Assembly (NCBI RefSeq): GCF_018882405.1
Contig: NZ_JACVOO010000010.1
Coordinates: 1 to 64,000, forward strand
Reading direction: 5' to 3'
Length of the DNA stretch: 64,000 bases
Source: Polynucleobacter sp. 31A-FELB
Lineage (GTDB): Bacteria; Pseudomonadota; Gammaproteobacteria; Burkholderiales; Burkholderiaceae
This document shows positions 25,376-33,756 of this stretch, in pieces. The number at the start of each line of letters is the position of its first letter. Within the stretch, counting starts at the first letter, position 1. The translations under genes were made by a program, and so were the position numbers. Below the pieces are notes generated by a model. It was not told the DNA's origin, did not search any database, and saw nothing but the letters and a program-made list of their open reading frames with translations.

Positions 25376-25837
25376 ATGACAAACCTCAGCCTAAATCATT
25401 TTTCCATCCGCAGCCTAGAGATTGAAAAAACTACTCAGTTTTACAGCGAAGTGCTTGGGTTAACGGTTGGGCCACGCCCAGAATTTCCTTTTCCGGGGGT
25501 CTGGCTTTATAACGGTGATGAGAACGATTGGGCCAATGCAGTACTGCATCTAATTGCGATTGATAAGAATGATCCCAATGGTCTAAAACAATACCTTGGT
25601 GAGCGTGATCCCAGCTCGCTATATGGCTCTGGAGCGGTAGATCACATCGCGTTTTTTGCTAAAGGCTTGGAAGCCAAGCTTGCACAGCTTGATAAATTGG
25701 GAGTGCCCTGCAGGCAGCGAACAGTGCCCGTCTTGCAGCTTCACCAACTCTTTTTGGATGATCCCAACGGCATCGTGATTGAATTAAATTACCCTGCAGC
25801 AGAAAAAGCAGCACTTGATGCCAAGGCTGCACAGTAA
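25376..25837 (+). CDS. VOC/glyoxalase-fold protein
   Basis: 153 residues containing both beta-alpha-beta halves of the vicinal oxygen chelate fold: LSLNHFSIRSLEIEKTTQFY at the start, and GAVDHIAFF plus GIVIELNYP in the second half, with His and Glu as possible metal ligands. Such proteins include glyoxalases, extradiol dioxygenases and small-molecule binding proteins. The ATG at 25376 is one base after the regulator stop; the reading frame runs back into the regulator gene, but that upstream part is antiparallel in frame and not coding. Its position just before the flavin monooxygenase suggests a step on the hydroxylated product. Confidence 0.82.
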   Translation: MTNLSLNHFSIRSLEIEKTTQFYSEVLGLTVGPRPEFPFPGVWLYNGDENDWANAVLHLIAIDKNDPNGLKQYLGERDPSSLYGSGAVDHIAFFAKGLEAKLAQLDKLGVPCRQRTVPVLQLHQLFLDDPNGIVIELNYPAAEKAALDAKAAQ

Positions 25838-25839
25838 AG

Positions 25840-27078
25840 ATGGCAAAAATTCTCGTCATCGGCGGATCTCTTGGAGGCTTATTTGCTGCCAATATACTGC
25901 TCCGCCAAGGTCACGATGTCACCTTACTAGAAAAGGCGATTGGCTCCTTAGATGGTCGAGGCGCTGGAATCGTAACGCATGATGCGCTTGCAGATGCCTT
26001 ACGCGAAGCTGGCATTGCCGTTGATGACAGCTTAGGGGTTGCTGTATCTAAAAGAGTTACATTGGGTATTGACGGTGAGAGCTTGGGTGAAATGCCACTC
26101 CCCCAAATCCTAACTTCGTGGAGTCGCCTCTATCACCTGTTGAAAGAGAATTTTCCAGCTGAGCGTTACTTACAAGGTAAAAATGTAAAAGCGGTATCTC
26201 AAGATTCGAGCAGCGTTCAAGTAACTTGCGAGGATGGCAGCACCTATCAGGCTGAATTGCTGATTGCATCAGATGGTATTCGCTCAGCAATAAGAGCCCA
26301 AGTGGCACCAGATATTCAGCCCGAATATGCTGGATACATTGCATGGCGCGGCGTCTGCGATGAAAGCCATCTCTCCAATTACACGCTGAATACGCTCTTC
26401 AATTATTTTGGGTTCTGCCTACCCAACGGCGAACAAATGCTCGGATACCCAGTTGCAGGGCCAGGTAATGACACTAGGCCAGGTAAACGCCGTTATAACT
26501 TTGTTTGGTATCGCCCCGCGTCCGAGGATAGCGAACTAGTCAAGCTTCTAACAGATGCAGATGGTCACTACTATCCAACCGGAATCCCACCGCTAAAAGT
26601 TTCATGGAAACATATAGCCGAAATGCGTACAGTTGCTCGCAATATTCTAGCTCCGCAATATGCAGAAATTCTTGAGAAAACTGCTTCACCATTTTTGCAA
26701 GCCATTTACGATGTTCGATCAGAGCAAATTGTTTTTGGCAGAATTGCCCTGATGGGTGACGCAGCCTTCGTTGGTCGTCCGCATGTCGGCATGGGAGTTA
26801 CAAAGGCGGGTGATGAAGCCATGGTGATAGCTCGCCACATTGCCATGTTGGGCGCAACCCCTGCTGCCCTGGAGGCATATGGCAAGGAACGGCTTAAGCT
26901 TGGACAACAAGTTGTTGCAAGAGCGCAATATCTTGGACGTTATATGCAAGCCCAAGGTAGCAAAGGCACAAGGGATGGCAATAGCCTTCGCAGAAATGCA
27001 GATACGGTAATGGCTGAGACGGCAATTGATATCAGCACCTTACTAGCAGAAGGGAAGGCAGTTCCAGAGTCACATTAA
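25840..27078 (+). CDS. FAD-dependent aromatic hydroxylase, 2,6-dihydroxypyridine 3-monooxygenase-like
   Basis: 412 residues of the group A flavin monooxygenases: GGSLGG at 8-13, the DG motif around ASDGIRSA (about 147) and the ribityl-binding GDAAFVGRPH with Asp307. Segments such as SLDGRGAGIV, EYAGYIAWRGV and NFVWYRP resemble, from memory, the 2,6-dihydroxypyridine hydroxylase of the nicotine pathway more than phenol or salicylate hydroxylases. It uses NADH and O2 to hydroxylate a ring. It begins two bases after the VOC stop. Pairing with a molybdenum hydroxylase is a known strategy for N-heterocycles, but the substrate is unproved. Confidence 0.82.
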   Translation: MAKILVIGGSLGGLFAANILLRQGHDVTLLEKAIGSLDGRGAGIVTHDALADALREAGIAVDDSLGVAVSKRVTLGIDGESLGEMPLPQILTSWSRLYHLLKENFPAERYLQGKNVKAVSQDSSSVQVTCEDGSTYQAELLIASDGIRSAIRAQVAPDIQPEYAGYIAWRGVCDESHLSNYTLNTLFNYFGFCLPNGEQMLGYPVAGPGNDTRPGKRRYNFVWYRPASEDSELVKLLTDADGHYYPTGIPPLKVSWKHIAEMRTVARNILAPQYAEILEKTASPFLQAIYDVRSEQIVFGRIALMGDAAFVGRPHVGMGVTKAGDEAMVIARHIAMLGATPAALEAYGKERLKLGQQVVARAQYLGRYMQAQGSKGTRDGNSLRRNADTVMAETAIDISTLLAEGKAVPESH

Positions 27079-27179
27079 AAACTTGATGTAGTTTTTCGTA
27101 TTACCAGAAGCATTCAGTTAAGATTTATGTAATAAAAAGTAGTCCTATTAATAAACTGTTTTAAATGGAGGAGACAACC

Positions 27180-28415
27180 ATGAAACAAAAAGTAACGAAT
27201 CAAACTAGAAGAAAAATGTTGATCGGCGGAGCAGCAGCAGCAAGCACTCCACTTTGGATGAACATGGCAAGCGCTCAATCTGACACTATTAAGATTGGTT
27301 TTCCAACCCCATTAACAGGACCCTTCTCTGCAGAGGCGCAAGATCAGGTGAAGGCTGCTGAGTTAGCCATTAAAGAATTTAACGATGCTGGTGGTTTTAA
27401 CGGTAGAAAAGCTGAACTCTTGGTTCGCGATGACAAGCTCAATCCGGGTGAGGCAGCCACCCGCACCCTTGAGTTGATTGAAAAAGATAAGGTCAATTTT
27501 GTTGTTGGCTCTTTATCAGCTGCAACCCAACTGTCTATTAATGCTGTATGTAAAGAGCGTAAAGTGCTCTTCAACTCCATCAGCCAGTCTGATGCAATCA
27601 ATGAAGCTAAAGATTGGAGTGTGTACACATTCCATGAGGCATTAAATCCGACCATGACAGCCGGCGCAGTAGCTCGCTACTCTATCCCTCGCTTTGGCAA
27701 GAAGATCGTATTCCTAACAGCTGACTACGCTTATGGCCATGAAATGGTGCGCGCTTTTGAGCGTGCCGGCAAAGAGATGGGTGCCACTACTCTGGCAGAT
27801 ATTCGCCATCCACTAGGTGCATCCGATTACTCTGCGTTTTTGCCACGCATCAAGGCATTAAATCCTGACATCTTAGTGCTCTGCAACTTTGGCCGCGACT
27901 TAGTGAATGCCGCCAAACAATGTACCGACTTTGGCTTGAAATCCAGTATGAAAATTGTGACGCCAGTTTTACTCTACACATCACGTCTTGCTGGTGGCCC
28001 AGAAGCATTCGAAGGAATTATTGGCGGCACTTCCTACTACTGGGGACTCGAGGATCGTATTCCAACAGCAAAAGCATTTAATGATGCATTCCGCAAAATG
28101 TATAACGGGTCAGTTCCATCTGACTACGGTGCATTAGGTTACGCTGGCGTGAAGAGTGTGCTGGCATCCATTAAGGTTGCCAAATCTACTGAAACCATGA
28201 AAGTGGTTGGCGCAATGGAGAACCTAAAGTACGACTGGTACAAAGGTCCTGAGTACTATCGCAAGTGTGACCACCAAGCCGTTCAAACAGTCATCATTGT
28301 TGAGTCTAAGTCAAAGAATATGAAGGATAAGTACGATGTCTTTAATATTCTGACGATTGAACCAACTACCGAGAAGAATATGCGTAGTTGCGCGGAGCTA
28401 GGCCATAAGGCTTAA
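27180..28415 (+). CDS. Branched-chain-type ABC transporter substrate-binding protein (Tat-like signal)
   Basis: 411 residues. The ATG at 27180 follows a strong GGAGGAG. The N-terminus has twin arginine followed by a hydrophobic stretch and a cleavage site near MASAQS (about 33), so it may leave by the Tat route. The mature part is a Leu/Ile/Val-type periplasmic binding fold (IKIGFPTPLTGPFS, GGFNGRKAELLVRDDKLNP). Relatives often bind aromatic acids, amides or urea rather than amino acids. It starts the permease/ATPase set at 28504-31836; its position after the monooxygenase gene suggests import of the pathway substrate. Confidence 0.9.
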   Translation: MKQKVTNQTRRKMLIGGAAAASTPLWMNMASAQSDTIKIGFPTPLTGPFSAEAQDQVKAAELAIKEFNDAGGFNGRKAELLVRDDKLNPGEAATRTLELIEKDKVNFVVGSLSAATQLSINAVCKERKVLFNSISQSDAINEAKDWSVYTFHEALNPTMTAGAVARYSIPRFGKKIVFLTADYAYGHEMVRAFERAGKEMGATTLADIRHPLGASDYSAFLPRIKALNPDILVLCNFGRDLVNAAKQCTDFGLKSSMKIVTPVLLYTSRLAGGPEAFEGIIGGTSYYWGLEDRIPTAKAFNDAFRKMYNGSVPSDYGALGYAGVKSVLASIKVAKSTETMKVVGAMENLKYDWYKGPEYYRKCDHQAVQTVIIVESKSKNMKDKYDVFNILTIEPTTEKNMRSCAELGHKA

Positions 28416-28503
28416 ATCTGAAATTTCAGGGTAGATCATCTGATTTGCCCTGAACCCCTCCCCCGATGCCTCTGGCTGAAGGGGAGTTTTTCTGAGTACA
28501 TAT

Positions 28504-29388
28504 ATGACCGGTCTTACATTCGAACTTCTCTGCATGCAACTGCTCACAGGAATTGCCCTGGGTAGTATTTATGCACTCCTAGCCTTGGGCTTGTGCCTTA
28601 TTTTTGGCATGCTCAATGTTGTGAATTTTGCCCACGGCGCCTTCTTTATGGTTGGCGCTTTCATGGGCGTCTATTTCCTTGGTGTAACAGGTAACTTTTG
28701 GTTCAGCTTGGTTCTAACACCAATTGCTACTGGAGCGCTTGGGTTGCTGACTGAGCGATTTCTAGTCCGCCCTCTTTATGGTCGCGGCATTGACTATCCA
28801 CTCCTCCTAACTTTTGGACTGTCTTACGTGTTGATTGAGGCGATGCGCGTCACCTTTGGAATTGAAGGTCTACCATCCGTTACCCCTGATGGACTTAAAG
28901 GCACGCTAGATGTCGGCATTGGTTTCTTTCCTAAATATCGACTCTTTCTGATTGCTGCCACAGCTGTCATTATTTTCGCAGTTTGGTTCTTCATTCAAAA
29001 GACCCGCTACGGGCTCATTATTAAAGCCGGAGCCGCAGATCAAGAGATTGTCAAAGTACTGGGCGTAGATATTGCCAAAGTATGGCTGATGGTATTTGGC
29101 CTTGGTTGTGCGATTGCCGGACTCTCTGGAATATTGGCCTCGCCTACCCGATCCGTTAACCCAGAAATGGGTATTCCGATTTTGGCAGAATCATTTGTTG
29201 TCACGGTAGTTGGTGGTATGGGCTCACCGGTGGGCGCAGTTGTTGCGGGCCTATTGGTTGGCGTGGTCTACAGCATGACCTCCCTATTCTTCCCTGACCT
29301 CTCTGAACTTTCTATTTTTGTATTGATGGCAGTAGTGCTCTTAATTCGACCACAGGGTTTATTTGGCAAAGCGGGGGCAATGGGTTAA
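28504..29388 (+). CDS. livH: Branched-chain-type ABC transporter permease LivH
   Basis: 294 residues with about eight membrane helices and the LivH signature LALGLCLIFGMLNVVNFAHGAFFM (about 26-49, quoted here only to locate the segment by its FGMLNVVNFAHG core). The C-terminal VVGGMGSPVGAVVAGLLVG loop is also typical. It forms the translocation pore with LivM. Gap of 88 bases after the binding protein gene and 15 before livM. The liv symbol denotes family membership; the substrate is probably not leucine. Confidence 0.92.
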   Translation: MTGLTFELLCMQLLTGIALGSIYALLALGLCLIFGMLNVVNFAHGAFFMVGAFMGVYFLGVTGNFWFSLVLTPIATGALGLLTERFLVRPLYGRGIDYPLLLTFGLSYVLIEAMRVTFGIEGLPSVTPDGLKGTLDVGIGFFPKYRLFLIAATAVIIFAVWFFIQKTRYGLIIKAGAADQEIVKVLGVDIAKVWLMVFGLGCAIAGLSGILASPTRSVNPEMGIPILAESFVVTVVGGMGSPVGAVVAGLLVGVVYSMTSLFFPDLSELSIFVLMAVVLLIRPQGLFGKAGAMG

Positions 29389-29403
29389 TACCCCTAAATA
29401 TTT

Positions 29404-30363
29404 ATGAAATCATTCTTCCAACTCATTGCACGTCATCGCGTACTAGCAAGCAGTCTCTTCTTGATGGTCTTTCCTTTCATCATGCCGTACGAGGCGCTTG
29501 CTATCAATATTTTGATCTTTGGCTTATTCGCCATGGGATTCAATCTCTTGTTTGGCTATATGGGCCTCCTCTCCTTTGGTCATGCGGCCTTTCTTGGTAT
29601 TGGTAGCTATCTCACCGGCATCGGTATCGTCCACTATGCAATGCCTTGGGGCGCTGCAATTCTTGTAGGCGTAATTGGCGCTGCTATCGGTGGATTAGTG
29701 ATGGGCTTCCTGGCGATTCGCACCAGAGGCATCTACTTCTCTATGGTCACACTAGCGCTCGGTCAAATTGTTTTTTACGGCTTCTATAAGGCCGAGAGTT
29801 TAACTGGCGGAGAAAATGGTTTGCGAGGCGTCCGCGTTGACTCATTCAACATCTTAGGCATCCCAGTAGACTTCCTTAATCCTCTGGTGAAGTACTACAT
29901 CATTCTCTTTTTTGTAGTTATTGCCATATGGCTCATCTCTCGAATCTTAAACTCACCTCTTGGTGCTGTGATGGAAGCGATTCGTGAGAATGAAAAGCGT
30001 GCTGCAGCCTGCGGCTTTGATGTATCCCGCACAAAACTGCTGGTGTTTGTACTGTCAGCGGCGATCTGCGGCTTAGCAGGCTCATTGCGCGCTCTACACC
30101 TCTCTATTGTTCCCATAGATTCACTCCACTACCTCCAATCCGGCCAGGCAGTCATGATGAGCATCTTGGGAGGTATGGGCACTTTCTTTGGACCGTTTGT
30201 TGGTGCTGCCGTCATGCTCTATTTAGAGGATGTAGTCACAACTTTCACCAAACACTGGATGGCTGTCATTGGACTGGTATTCATGTTCTTTGTATTGTTC
30301 TTCCCCAAAGGAATCTGGGGAACCATCTTGAGCAAGCTAAACCTCAATCAGGATTCGAAATAA
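29404..30363 (+). CDS. livM: Branched-chain-type ABC transporter permease LivM
   Basis: 319 residues, about nine or ten helices, with the LivM motifs FNLLFGYMGLLSFGHAAF (about 42-59) and GENGLRGV (about 138). The C-terminal part contains SILGGMGTFFGPFVGA, the loop that contacts the ATPases. Its stop overlaps the start of livG by one base, a sign of coupling. Confidence 0.93.
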   Translation: MKSFFQLIARHRVLASSLFLMVFPFIMPYEALAINILIFGLFAMGFNLLFGYMGLLSFGHAAFLGIGSYLTGIGIVHYAMPWGAAILVGVIGAAIGGLVMGFLAIRTRGIYFSMVTLALGQIVFYGFYKAESLTGGENGLRGVRVDSFNILGIPVDFLNPLVKYYIILFFVVIAIWLISRILNSPLGAVMEAIRENEKRAAACGFDVSRTKLLVFVLSAAICGLAGSLRALHLSIVPIDSLHYLQSGQAVMMSILGGMGTFFGPFVGAAVMLYLEDVVTTFTKHWMAVIGLVFMFFVLFFPKGIWGTILSKLNLNQDSK

Positions 30364-31118
30364 TGAGTAGCTCAAACCAAACCCCTATCCTTGAGGCTCG
30401 CAATGTCAGTAAGAGTTTTGGGAAATTCAAGGCCCTGCAGAATGTATCGACTACATTTATGCCCGGATCCCTTACGGCCATCATTGGCCCTAATGGCGCA
30501 GGAAAAAGTACATTCTTTAACGTGCTTAGTGGTGCCTTCCCACCCTCGAGCGGTCAAATCTTATTCAACGGCAAAGATATTACCGGCATGCAGCAATACG
30601 AATTTGCTCGTATAGGCATTTCCAAAAGCTTCCAAATTACCAATGTATTTAAACAATTAACCGTTCATGAAAATGTGCGGGTTGCTGCACAAATGGAAAC
30701 AGCGCGCTATAACTTTTTGCGTAATGCACAAAGCTATCCAGGGCCCATTGAGCTTGCGGACCAACTTTTACGTCGCGTGAACTTAGAGCACTTAAGAAAT
30801 AAAAAAACCGGTGACTTGGCTCATGGTCAACAGCGTGCACTAGAAATTGCTATGGCCCTTGCCTGCAACCCAAGCCTTCTGCTGTTAGATGAGCCAACCG
30901 CAGGCATGTCTCCTGAAGAGACGCTCGTAATGATGGATCTTATTCGCACACTAGCAAATGAAAGAACGGTTATTTTGGTTGAACATAAGATGAAGCTCAT
31001 CATGGGCTTATGTAAGCGCATCATCGTTCTACATCATGGCGAGTTTTTGGCCGAGGGAACTCCAGAAGAAATTCAAAATAATGCAGAGGTACGACGTGTG
31101 TACCTAGGCCAAGGTTAA
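30363..31118 (+). CDS. livG: Branched-chain-type ABC transporter ATPase LivG
   Basis: 251 residues with Walker A GPNGAGKST (about 40-48), Walker B LLLLDEP (about 176-182) and switch His in LVEHKM. The ABC signature reads LAHGQQR instead of LSGGQ, as in most LivG proteins. The C-terminal extension AEVRRVYLG is also typical. It couples ATP hydrolysis to transport with LivF. Confidence 0.93.
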   Translation: MSSSNQTPILEARNVSKSFGKFKALQNVSTTFMPGSLTAIIGPNGAGKSTFFNVLSGAFPPSSGQILFNGKDITGMQQYEFARIGISKSFQITNVFKQLTVHENVRVAAQMETARYNFLRNAQSYPGPIELADQLLRRVNLEHLRNKKTGDLAHGQQRALEIAMALACNPSLLLLDEPTAGMSPEETLVMMDLIRTLANERTVILVEHKMKLIMGLCKRIIVLHHGEFLAEGTPEEIQNNAEVRRVYLGQG

Positions 31119-31131
31119 CGAAGGTTTATAT

Positions 31132-31836
31132 ATGTTGCGTGTTGAAAATTTAAATGCTTGGTACGACCGTAGCCATGTTTTGCAAGGCGTCTCTTTGCAA
31201 GTAAACAAAGGTGAAATCGTTACCTTGATGGGGCGTAATGGCGCCGGCAAGACTACTACCCTGCGCTCTTTAATGGGTCTACTCTCCAAGAGAGAGGGTA
31301 AAGCCTCTATTGATGGCATCTCCTTCTTGGATCTTGCGGCGCATGAACGCTACCACCTTGGCTTGGCTTACGTTCCCGAGGATCGACGCATTGTTCCAGG
31401 CTTAACCGTTAAAGAAAATTTAGAGCTAGGTGTTATTGCCAAGAAGAGTCATGGTGATATGAGCGCTATGGTAGACGAGATTGCAGAAACCTTTCCTCGT
31501 CTCAAGGAGAGATTGAATCAAGACGGGACATCCATGTCGGGTGGTGAGCAGCAGATGCTAGCAATCGCACGCGCTATGATTGCCAAGCCTAAAGTCATAC
31601 TTTTGGATGAGCCATCCGAAGGCATCATGCCAGTATTGGTGGAAGAAATGTTTGAGCTCTTTGCAAAACTAAAGCAACAAGGTCTAACAATTCTTTTGGT
31701 TGAACAAAATGTCCAGCAAGCGCTTAAGATTTCTGACCGAGCCTACATTCTTGACCAAGGGGAAATTGTTTTTCATGACACAGCCCAGAATCTCTTAAAT
31801 AACGATGAGATTCAGCAAAAGTATTGCGCTGTTTAA
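31132..31836 (+). CDS. livF: Branched-chain-type ABC transporter ATPase LivF
   Basis: 234 residues with Walker A GRNGAGKTT (about 35-43), signature MSGGEQQ (about 134-140) and Walker B VILLDEPSEG (about 155-164). Length and sequence are standard. It lies 13 bases after livG and is the last gene of the import operon, convergent with the YqaA-like gene 17 bases away. Confidence 0.93.
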   Translation: MLRVENLNAWYDRSHVLQGVSLQVNKGEIVTLMGRNGAGKTTTLRSLMGLLSKREGKASIDGISFLDLAAHERYHLGLAYVPEDRRIVPGLTVKENLELGVIAKKSHGDMSAMVDEIAETFPRLKERLNQDGTSMSGGEQQMLAIARAMIAKPKVILLDEPSEGIMPVLVEEMFELFAKLKQQGLTILLVEQNVQQALKISDRAYILDQGEIVFHDTAQNLLNNDEIQQKYCAV

Positions 31837-31853
31837 TGGCTTTGGTGCTTCCT

Positions 31854-32357
31854 CTAGATGATGTGAAGCCAATGCCCCAATTGATGCCAAAAACTGCTGG
31901 GCACCAGGGTTAAAAGCCAGGTCATCGTGAGATAACGTAGCAGTTTGCCAATAAACATATAAATTAGACAAGGTAACCAAGGCAACCTGAGCCATCCAGC
32001 AGCCAAACACAGAGGATCGCCAAAACCAGGTAGCCATGACAACAGGAGCATCTTAGGGCCCCGCTCTTCTAGCCAGCGTTGCATTCTGCCATTAGCAGGC
32101 CCCTTTAAGGATTCAAAGCTATTTCGACTCAGTAGCCCAAGCCACCAGTCGAACATACCACCCAATGTATTGCCTATCGTAGCCACGCCTATAGCAACCC
32201 AATATAAATGGGGGTTTACCGAAACATACCCAAAAAGTATCGGCTCAGATCCCACAGGCAGCAAGGTTGCAGAAATAAAGGCACTAATAAATACTGCCGG
32301 CAAACCAACCGATGGCATCCCAAAGAAGTCGAAAAACTGACTCAGCATTTGCTCCAT
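31854..32357 (-). CDS. YqaA/DedA-related membrane protein
   Basis: About 167 residues with four to five membrane helices. The early part (LPAVFISAFISATLLPVGSEPILFGY) and NTLGGMFDWWLG match the YqaA branch of the SNARE-associated/DedA superfamily, thought to move lipids or ions across the inner membrane. The longest frame begins at 32426, but the ATG at 32357 starts exactly before the first helix region and has GGAG ten bases upstream; the ATG nine bases further in is an alternative. It lies between the importer operon and the acyl-CoA dehydrogenase on the opposite strand and seems unrelated to them. Confidence 0.8.
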   Translation of the reverse strand: MEQMLSQFFDFFGMPSVGLPAVFISAFISATLLPVGSEPILFGYVSVNPHLYWVAIGVATIGNTLGGMFDWWLGLLSRNSFESLKGPANGRMQRWLEERGPKMLLLSWLPGFGDPLCLAAGWLRLPWLPCLIYMFIGKLLRYLTMTWLLTLVPSSFWHQLGHWLHII

Positions 32358-32544
32358 TAAGCAAAGACTCCAAGCGGGGTAGAAAGTAAGGATGCGACCA
32401 TTCCTCAAGTATGCCCCAATAGGCATTTAGATCAGCCATATAGGCGAAGCTGAGGTCCTTTTTGAGTTGCCCACACTTTTAGATTCTTGCTTAAACTGTA
32501 GGGATTCGCATATTCCTTAACCCCTTTTATTGATAGACCACCAA

Positions 32545-33714
32545 ATGAATCACCCCATCCCCAAGCCAGACCAATACCAAGATATGCGTGAAGCCTTGCG
32601 CGATCTTTGCGGCAGTTTTGACTCCGCTTATTGGCAAAAGGTGGATCATGAAAGGGCCTACCCAGAGGCTTTTGTTGATGCTATGGCACAGGCTGGTTGG
32701 CTAGCAGCCTTAATCCCAGAAGAATTCGGTGGCTCTGGTCTAGGTCTTGCTGAAGCCTCGGTCATCATGGAAGAGATTAATTTCTCGGGTGGCAATGCAG
32801 GCTCTTGTCATGGCCAAATGTACAACATGGGCACCTTATTACGTCATGGCTCTGATGCCCAAAAGAAACTCTATCTCCCTAAAATCGCTACCGGTGAATT
32901 ACGCCTCCAAACAATGGCAGTCACAGAGCCTACTACTGGTACCGATACCACCAAACTCAAAACTACTGCAGTCAAAAAAGGCGATAAGTATGTCGTGAAT
33001 GGCCAGAAGGTTTGGATCTCCCGCATTCAGCATTCTGATTTGATGATTTTGCTAGCGCGCACTACTCCACTAGCTGAGGTAAAGAAAAAATCAGAGGGCA
33101 TGTCGATCTTTATCGTTGACCTTAAAGAAGCGATTGGCAAAGGTATGGCGATCCAGCCGATTGCCAATATGGTGAATCACGAAACCAATGAAGTCTTCTT
33201 TGACAACCTAGAAATTCCTGCCGAGAATTTGATCGGCGAAGAAGGTCAAGGATTTAAATACATTCTTGACGGGCTCAATGCTGAGCGCACGCTCATTGCT
33301 GCGGAGTGTATTGGCGATGCTTACTGGTTTGTGGATAAAGCTCGTCGCTACGCGAATGAGCGCGTGGTATTTGATCGGCCGATCGGTAAGAACCAAGGCA
33401 TTCAGTTTCCGATTGCGGATTCTTATATCGAAACAGAAGCGGCTAACCTGATGCGCTTTAAAGCCTGCGAGCTTTTTGATGCCAAGCAAGCCTGTGGCGC
33501 TGAATCCAATATGGCCAAGTACCTAGCAGCAAAAGCATCATGGGAGGCTGCTAACGTATGCCTGCAAACCCACGGTGGTTTTGGTTTCGCTAATGAATAT
33601 GATGTTGAACGCAAATTCCGAGAAACCCGCCTCTACCAAGTGGCGCCAATTTCAACTAACTTAATTTATTCCTACGTAGCCGAGCATGTCCTAGGACTCC
33701 CCCGCTCCTTCTAA
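32545..33714 (+). CDS. Acyl-CoA dehydrogenase with Glu at the isovaleryl-CoA dehydrogenase position
   Basis: 389 residues, FAD-dependent acyl-CoA dehydrogenase fold with TEPTTGTDTTKLKTTA (about 132-147), VWISR for FAD, and the C-terminal THGGFGFANEYDVER. The usual catalytic Glu in the YEGT motif is missing: the stretch reads LYQVAPIST. A Glu is found instead at residue 247 (LNAER), the place used by isovaleryl-CoA dehydrogenase. The ATG at 32545 is chosen over a TTG at 32530. It precedes the CoA-transferase by 42 bases and probably acts on its CoA thioester product. Confidence 0.87.
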   Translation: MNHPIPKPDQYQDMREALRDLCGSFDSAYWQKVDHERAYPEAFVDAMAQAGWLAALIPEEFGGSGLGLAEASVIMEEINFSGGNAGSCHGQMYNMGTLLRHGSDAQKKLYLPKIATGELRLQTMAVTEPTTGTDTTKLKTTAVKKGDKYVVNGQKVWISRIQHSDLMILLARTTPLAEVKKKSEGMSIFIVDLKEAIGKGMAIQPIANMVNHETNEVFFDNLEIPAENLIGEEGQGFKYILDGLNAERTLIAAECIGDAYWFVDKARRYANERVVFDRPIGKNQGIQFPIADSYIETEAANLMRFKACELFDAKQACGAESNMAKYLAAKASWEAANVCLQTHGGFGFANEYDVERKFRETRLYQVAPISTNLIYSYVAEHVLGLPRSF

Positions 33715-33756
33715 TTCTTTGGGCCTTTTCATTTATTCAGTTGGGTAAGTAATTAC